This document shows positions 60,030 through 64,000 of a stretch of DNA of 64,000 nucleotides, in pieces. The number at the start of each line of letters is the position of its first letter. Positions within the stretch are counted from its first letter, which is position 1. Below the pieces are notes generated by a model, which saw nothing but the letters and a program-made list of their open reading frames with translations, was not told where the DNA came from and did not search any database. The position numbers and the translations under genes were made by a program. Source of the stretch: Elusimicrobiota bacterium (GTDB taxonomy: Bacteria > Elusimicrobiota > Elusimicrobia > FEN-1173); assembly GCA_016722575.1 (NCBI GenBank), contig JADKIY010000001.1, positions 558,001 to 622,000 of the forward strand, written 5' to 3'.

Positions 60030-61208
60030 TTAGAACTTGACCGAGAAGTCGATCTGCAGACGGTTCACGTCCTTGGCTTTGCCGCTGGTGAAGGTCGTGT
60101 CGTTCAGCTTCGTGTTGAAGAACTTCACTTGCGCCACGGCGTAATCGGCCGGGGCAAAGGCGAACCAGGCCAGGTGGCCGCGGCGGTTGGTGCCGCCCAC
60201 GCCGAAGTCCGAATCCGCAACGTCGGACACGGTGGCGTCGGTGGCCAATTGTTTGTGGAAATAAGCCGCTTCCCATTTGCCCTTGCCGCTGGCTTTGCCG
60301 TAAATCAAGCCGACTTGGTTTCCGCGGTCCGCCTTGTCCGTGTAGACGTCCAGGGAGGCCAGGTTTTTGACGTAAGTCCCCTGAATGGAGAGCGGACGTT
60401 CAAAGACCGGAATCAGGTATTCCGCCGTCAATTCCATCACGCGGAACTCGTTGGCCAGGCCATTTCCGAAACGGCGGTTGCCGTCCTGCACTTTGACCTG
60501 CTGGAAGGTCGCGGCGGAGCCGAGCTGTTTGCGGGTCGCCGAGGACTCGTTGACCCATTCGGTGACCGCGCCGGCCACGGTGATGCGGGAGTCCGCGGGC
60601 AGGGGCCAGATGACGCCCAGTTGTTCGGTGAAGTAGAACTGGTCCTTGGGGGAGGCGCTGTCTTCGTCGGCCACGCCCTGGAGCATGTTGACGAACAACC
60701 GGCCCGAGCCAAACAACGACAATTTTAGGTTCTGGGCCAAGCCTTCGGGGTTGAAATCGCCGTCCCACACAGCGTCATCGGAATAAGTCAGCCAGAGGGG
60801 ATTTTTCATCCGGCCGGCGGTGAGGCGGAAGGTTTCCATGGGTTTGTATTCCAGGTAAGCCAGATCGATCCAGAGGGCTTTTTGGCTCGAGAGGGCCTTG
60901 AAGCTCTGGTTGGTCGAGGTCTGCTCGCCTTCGCCGCTGGCAACGCCGAAGACGGTTTTGAGAGTGGGACTCACCGGTATTTCGCCCTGCAGGCGGATCC
61001 GCATCCGTTGGCGGTTGCGGTCCACGCCCTGGCGGATGATTTCGCTGTCGGAGCGCAGGCGAACGTCGCCTTTGACCGTGATTTTGGTCACCCAATCGGC
61101 GAAGCTGATTTCGGTCCCAGCGCGGGCCGCGGGAGCGACCAGGGCGCCCAGGGCGAGAACGCCGGCCAAGCCGAGGGCCCGGCGGGTGTGTTTAATGCCT
61201 TGATTCAT
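60030..61208 (-). CDS. Outer-membrane porin-like beta-barrel protein
   Basis: A 392-residue protein with a signal peptide (about residues 1-30) and a series of amphipathic beta strands with the pattern of bacterial porins, for example ITVKGDVRLRSDSEIIR and the RNRQRMRIRLQGEI strand-turn-strand near the N-terminus. It ends in LQIDFSVKF, with the terminal Phe typical of outer-membrane barrels. GGAGGA precedes the ATG. Because it lies directly upstream of pst-2 and follows its own PHO-like array, phosphate or anion uptake across the outer membrane is likely (OprP-like role), but no OprP-type lysine ladder can be confirmed by eye. Confidence 0.78.
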   Translation of the reverse strand: MNQGIKHTRRALGLAGVLALGALVAPAARAGTEISFADWVTKITVKGDVRLRSDSEIIRQGVDRNRQRMRIRLQGEIPVSPTLKTVFGVASGEGEQTSTNQSFKALSSQKALWIDLAYLEYKPMETFRLTAGRMKNPLWLTYSDDAVWDGDFNPEGLAQNLKLSLFGSGRLFVNMLQGVADEDSASPKDQFYFTEQLGVIWPLPADSRITVAGAVTEWVNESSATRKQLGSAATFQQVKVQDGNRRFGNGLANEFRVMELTAEYLIPVFERPLSIQGTYVKNLASLDVYTDKADRGNQVGLIYGKASGKGKWEAAYFHKQLATDATVSDVADSDFGVGGTNRRGHLAWFAFAPADYAVAQVKFFNTKLNDTTFTSGKAKDVNRLQIDFSVKF

Positions 61209-61452
61209 TTGATTCCTCCATTTTAATGTCGCGTCGAAGCGCGTTTGTTGCGCCGTTTAAAGCCCCGCCGATCTCCCCAACGGGCACTGAAAATCAGGCG
61301 TCGGCGAAAGCGACCTTGTCGGGTCCTACGGCTTCGGGGAGAACTCCCCAAATCGGTGTATTTGGAAAAGAACGATGGGGCCGCGAAAGGCGTTTGGCGT
61401 GGATCCGGTGTTTGTCGCCCCGAGGAGGGCGACGCGGCCTCATTTGCAGGTT

Positions 61453-61518
61453 ACTCTACTTGAACCGGTCTTCCCGGGGAATTGTGGGCACGTCAAATCC
61501 GTGTGACGGGCGTGTGAC
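61453..61518 (-). promoter_or_regulatory. 11-bp-period repeat array upstream of the porin
   Basis: Minus-strand units GTCACAC (61518-61512), GTCACAC (61507-61501), TTGACGT (61496-61490) and ACAATTC (61485-61479) lie at exact 11-bp steps; a -10-like TAGAGT (61458-61453) follows 20 nt after the last unit. The first three fit the PHO-like consensus. The spacing to the -10 box differs from pstS-2 but equals that in the array at 61974-62039. Confidence 0.55.
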
Positions 61519-61521
61519 GAA

Positions 61522-61545
61522 GCGCCCGGGCACCGCCCGGGGCGC
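61522..61545 (-). terminator. GC-rich hairpin after the small-gene pair
   Basis: GCGCCCGGGC (61522-61531) pairs with GCCCGGGGCGC (61535-61545) with one bulged base and a 3-nt loop, 7 nt after the stop codon of the 61552-61767 gene. It is followed directly by the porin repeat array. Confidence 0.5.
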
Positions 61546-61551
61546 AAAATT

Positions 61552-61767
61552 CTAGGCCGCCAGCTCCCGGCGGGCGGACCCCCGGTGGTTCGAGGAAAAA
61601 AACGGAAGGTTCAAAAAACCCGGCGGCAGGCGCCGGCACCGGTTCCAGTGGGCGATGATCCCGTTTTGGAGGGCGCGCGATTGGATGCGGGCGACCAGCC
61701 GACCCAATTGGGGGTTTCGGGGTTTCATTCGCTCGAGAAGGTCGCCGGCGGTGCGGGGGGCGTTCAC
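61552..61767 (-). CDS. Small basic protein, unknown
   Basis: A 71-residue protein with TAAGGA at good distance before its ATG, 8 nt downstream of the 55-residue gene. It is basic, begins with a helical segment (LLERMKPRNPQLGRLVARIQSRAL) and has a Pro/Phe-rich end. There is no signal peptide. It forms a two-gene operon behind a PHO-like array and may be a regulatory small protein. No family recognised. Confidence 0.5.
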   Translation of the reverse strand: MNAPRTAGDLLERMKPRNPQLGRLVARIQSRALQNGIIAHWNRCRRLPPGFLNLPFFSSNHRGSARRELAA

Positions 61768-61775
61768 GGCGGTCC

Positions 61776-61943
61776 TTAGGCGGCCCGGGCCAGGCGCCGC
61801 AGGCCCCGTTCGATTTCCCGCAGTTGGCCGCTGACCGCTTGATCGTCCAAGTCTTTGGCCTCGAGGCCGAGCAGTATTTCCTTCAATTCGCTTTCCGCCG
61901 CCCGAAGAGCGGCCCGGAGAATTTCTGTTTTTTGTTCGCTCAT
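61776..61943 (-). CDS. Small helical protein, unknown (55 aa)
   Basis: From the ATG at 61943, preceded by GAAGGAG, this encodes 55 residues of charged amphipathic helix (SEQKTEILRAALRAAESELK) with no cysteines or membrane segment, compatible with a short coiled coil. It is the first gene of a two-gene operon with the 71-residue protein. The much longer frame upstream on this strand lies antisense to the prepilin gene and is not coding. Confidence 0.6.
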   Translation of the reverse strand: MSEQKTEILRAALRAAESELKEILLGLEAKDLDDQAVSGQLREIERGLRRLARAA

Positions 61944-61973
61944 GTCGTGTCTCCTTCGATTATTGGTGGCCCC

Positions 61974-62039
61974 ATGGTAGTCGAACTTCGGCGGCAAAAC
62001 CATTGTGGCCACGTAAAAACGATATGTAGGCGGTGTGAC
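61974..62039 (-). promoter_or_regulatory. 11-bp-period repeat array upstream of the small-gene operon
   Basis: Minus-strand units GTCACAC (62039-62033), TACATAT (62028-62022), TTTACGT (62017-62011) and ACAATGG (62006-62000) at 11-bp steps, then a -10-like TACCAT (61979-61974) after 20 nt. Units three and four share ACGTG-S-CCACAAT with the porin array, and the spacing to the -10 box is identical, so the same regulator probably acts on both. Confidence 0.5.
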
Positions 62040-62046
62040 GACGCGA

Positions 62047-62130
62047 AAGGGCCCCGTTGGGTGGTCCTTTTCCATTTCGCCATTTCGTTGCACGCAAACG
62101 AGGTGGGGGAGACCCGCCAACGGGGGCCTT
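62047..62130 (+). repeat. Long imperfect inverted repeat in the prepilin leader
   Basis: Arms 62047-62066 and 62111-62130 pair at 17 of 20 positions across 44 nt, which themselves contain a small CGTTG/CAAACG hairpin. It ends 30 nt before the prepilin ribosome binding site. It could be a terminator remnant, a structured 5' leader or a small RNA; nothing in it matches a family I know. Confidence 0.4.
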
Positions 62131-62175
62131 GAACGGAGTGTTAGGGGGGGGTAAGCTTTAGGAGGGGGTATCGAA

Positions 62176-64000
62176 TGAGACGAAAAGGGTTGTCCCTGGT
62201 CGAATCGATGATCGCCATGGTCGTCGTGGGGATCATTGCCATTGTGTTGATCCGCCTGATGCAGGGCGGAGGGAAAACCCTTGTTTCCTCCCAGGACCAA
62301 TTTGAATCGGCCCAGCTGCTGGATTACATCCAGGCCAAGCTGCAGATCGCCCGTTTTGAGGACGTGCTGGCCATCGATTCCGGGGTCAAAGCCGGAGTGA
62401 CGGCTGGCGCTTTCAACCCGGCCCAATATTGGGTTCGGTGGTCCTCCTCGCCCATTCAAAACACCCTGGTCGACATCGAAAACCGGGTCAAGGCCGCCGG
62501 GTTCCCCCGCTACAAGGTGGAGGTCAAATTCATCCGCCGGGATTCGGCCGACAACTACGCCAACAGCAGCGTCGTCGACTTTATCGCCTTCGAGCCCCTG
62601 GTCGCGTGCACCGTGGCCGCCGGCTGCGTGGACAAATACAACCCGGATTACCGTTTTCAGTCCCTCATCGCCAATGTTCCAACGGAGTTTTTCTACGACG
62701 TGGACGGCGCGGGGCGCACCGAAGTGCCGGACACCCGGATGAAGACCCTGGACATCTATTTGTGCCGAAAGGCGGCTTGCACCACGGGCGACCCGGCTTC
62801 GATCATGTCCCGGGAAGGGGTGATGCTGTCCAAGGAAAAGATCGCGGGGCGGGCCGTGGAGAATTACGTCAAAGATCTGAAGCTCCTCATAACGTTCCCC
62901 ACCGATTCCAGCCGCTACTACCGCGACCGCCCGGAAATTTTCTACGGCTACGCCACGGGGGCCGGGTTCACCGCCGGCTCCGCCGTGGGCGCCGGACCGC
63001 TGGCGAACCAATTTTTCCAGAAGAAAAATTACACCGCGACCGCCTCCTGGAATTGGCAATTGCGGGCCGGGGACAAAAACAACGCGAGCCTGATTCCCAA
63101 GGTGGCGGGCTTCTCGGAGCGGGACGCGGTGGTTTCGTTGTGGACCTCCTCGGTCCCCTTTCCGCCCGCCGGGGCTCCCAATTACACCTGGACAGTCGCC
63201 TCGGACAACGGCTACTTCGACAACCCCTGGCCCGGCGCTTACGCCGACGCGGTGTACGACGAGGGCATTCACAGTTTTGTTATGCGGGCCAAGAAGGGCC
63301 CGGTGGGCAGCGAGATGTTTTCCCCCTGGCGGATCGTCTATGTGAACACGGACATCACGCCGCCGGTCGCCCGGAGCGCGGACATCGTGCCCTTGCCCGG
63401 GGCGAGCGTGGACACGCGGTCGCCTTACCTCAAACTGTACCTGCGGGACGAAGACAGCGGCAACTTGATTCCCAACTACTCCTCGCCGCCCCGGCATCTC
63501 CCCGGGGTGTCGGGTATTGCGGAGGAATCCCTGTCGGTGGCGACGATGACCAGTTTGACCCCGGGGGTTCCGGGGGACATTTTCTATATGCGTTACAAAT
63601 ACACGCCGGAGGTCCCCGCGGTGGCCAACGTCGTTTCGGCCAGCGGGACTCTGGTCGCCATCGACACCACGACCCTTTTGCCCTACGTGTTCCCCGACAA
63701 CCAGGACCTCTTCCTTCGGGCCGAATTCGGGGATAAAACGGGGCAGAAAACCATCAAAACATGGACGATTCACATCAACGACATGAACTTCGACGATGCG
63801 ACTTCTCCGAACGTGGTCGTGCCGCCCACGACCCCGCCGTTGTTGGCGGGCGCCCCGATGGGGTTGAGCGTGGCCGATGCCGAAAGCGGGGTGGATTGGG
63901 GATCCTTTGAGCTCTACGACGTCGATCACGGTTCGGTTCTTCTGACCAGCGCGACGACGCCGTCCCTGGGATCGTGCCTGAACCCCGAAACGAACACGAT
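62176..64000 (+). CDS. Large type IV prepilin-like protein, 3' truncated by window end
   Basis: The ATG at 62176 follows AGGAGG (62161-62166). The N-terminus MRRKGLSLVESMIAMVVVGI is a classical class III prepilin signal: cleavage after Gly5, Glu at +5 of the mature protein, and a hydrophobic assembly helix. At least 608 codons are open, far more than a normal pilin. The ectodomain includes Cys-containing regions (about 130-150 and 193-200) and, from about residue 395, segments beginning DITPPVARSADI and DATSPNVVVPP that look like Ig/cadherin-like repeats. It is probably a minor pilin or pseudopilin carrying an adhesive or substrate-binding tip. PilD-type peptidase would process it. Confidence 0.8.

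Larger units (their letters stand above)
61209..61551 (-). other. Long leader/intergenic region of the porin gene
   Basis: This is the only non-coding stretch over 300 nt. It holds, on the minus strand, the repeat array and a -10 candidate (see 61453-61518) and then about 240 nt of leader with small hairpins: GTCGCCC paired with GGGCGAC (about 61414-61433) and GGGGA paired with TCCCC (61336-61349). I recognise no known riboswitch. A 109-codon plus-strand frame covering it has no ribosome binding site and looks non-coding. Confidence 0.5.

Noticed and set aside
61246..61440. Riboswitch in the porin leader
   Set aside because: Several small hairpins occur, but I could not match conserved cores of c-di-GMP, cobalamin, SAM or other known classes.
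61226..61555. A 109-codon plus-strand frame between porin and small genes
   Set aside because: No ribosome binding site, Arg/Gly/Ser-rich composition and overlap with the porin leader and promoter array.
61776..63929. A 717-codon minus-strand frame covering the prepilin region
   Set aside because: Only its last 55 codons (from 61943) have a ribosome binding site and protein-like sequence; the rest is antisense to the prepilin gene.

Overview
The window is 64 kb of high-GC, gene-dense bacterial DNA. The organism is a Gram-negative-type (diderm) cell: the window encodes an outer-membrane porin, lipoproteins, a bacterial alpha-2-macroglobulin with PBP1C, and an RseB-type envelope-stress module. 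A giant membrane protein of about 6,100 residues has an N-terminal module of a kind I associate with Omnitrophota and Elusimicrobiota, so I place the organism there with low confidence. I see no rRNA, tRNA, CRISPR array or insertion sequence.

Layout. 1-5.4 kb: a truncated HAMP protein, a small membrane protein, and a Gld-type ABC operon on the minus strand (ATPase, permease, GldG-like, DUF4340). 5.5-10 kb: ECF sigma, anti-sigma and RseB-like operon, a small secreted peptide, a PIG-L deacetylase and a GNAT enzyme. 10-22.5 kb, plus strand: alpha-2-macroglobulin (split by a frameshift), pbpC, a propeller lipoprotein, a DUF4846 protein, mutY and an M24 peptidase. 22.4-24.1 kb: an AT-rich island with a DUF4143-type ATPase. 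24.1-25.9 kb: a VWA protein and a small secreted protein.

25.9-61.2 kb is dominated by phosphate genes. Operon pst-1 (pstS-C-A-B-B-phoU plus a pectate-lyase-like gene) lies on the minus strand. Divergent from it is the operon for the giant protein (32.4-51.0 kb), followed by a ppx/gppA gene. Operon pst-2 (pstS-C-A-B-phoU-ppk1-sixA-like) and a porin come next, again on the minus strand. The window ends with two small genes and the start of a large type IV prepilin.

Two results stand out. First, four direct-repeat units at exact 11-bp spacing, followed 8 nt later by a -10 box, lie in front of pstS-2, and the same architecture lies in front of the giant-gene operon; this resembles PhoB boxes and predicts that the giant protein belongs to the phosphate-starvation response. 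Related arrays precede the porin and the small-gene pair. Second, the two tandem PstB ATPases of pst-1 carry complementary degenerate motifs that would all fall in one composite ATP site, predicting an asymmetric heterodimer.

Four genes (alpha-2-macroglobulin, pectate lyase, giant gene, ppx) each appear broken by one base, mostly at short C/G runs. Residual assembly indels are the simplest explanation and each pair should be read as one gene, although the giant-gene site also happens to be a proper -1 slippery heptamer.
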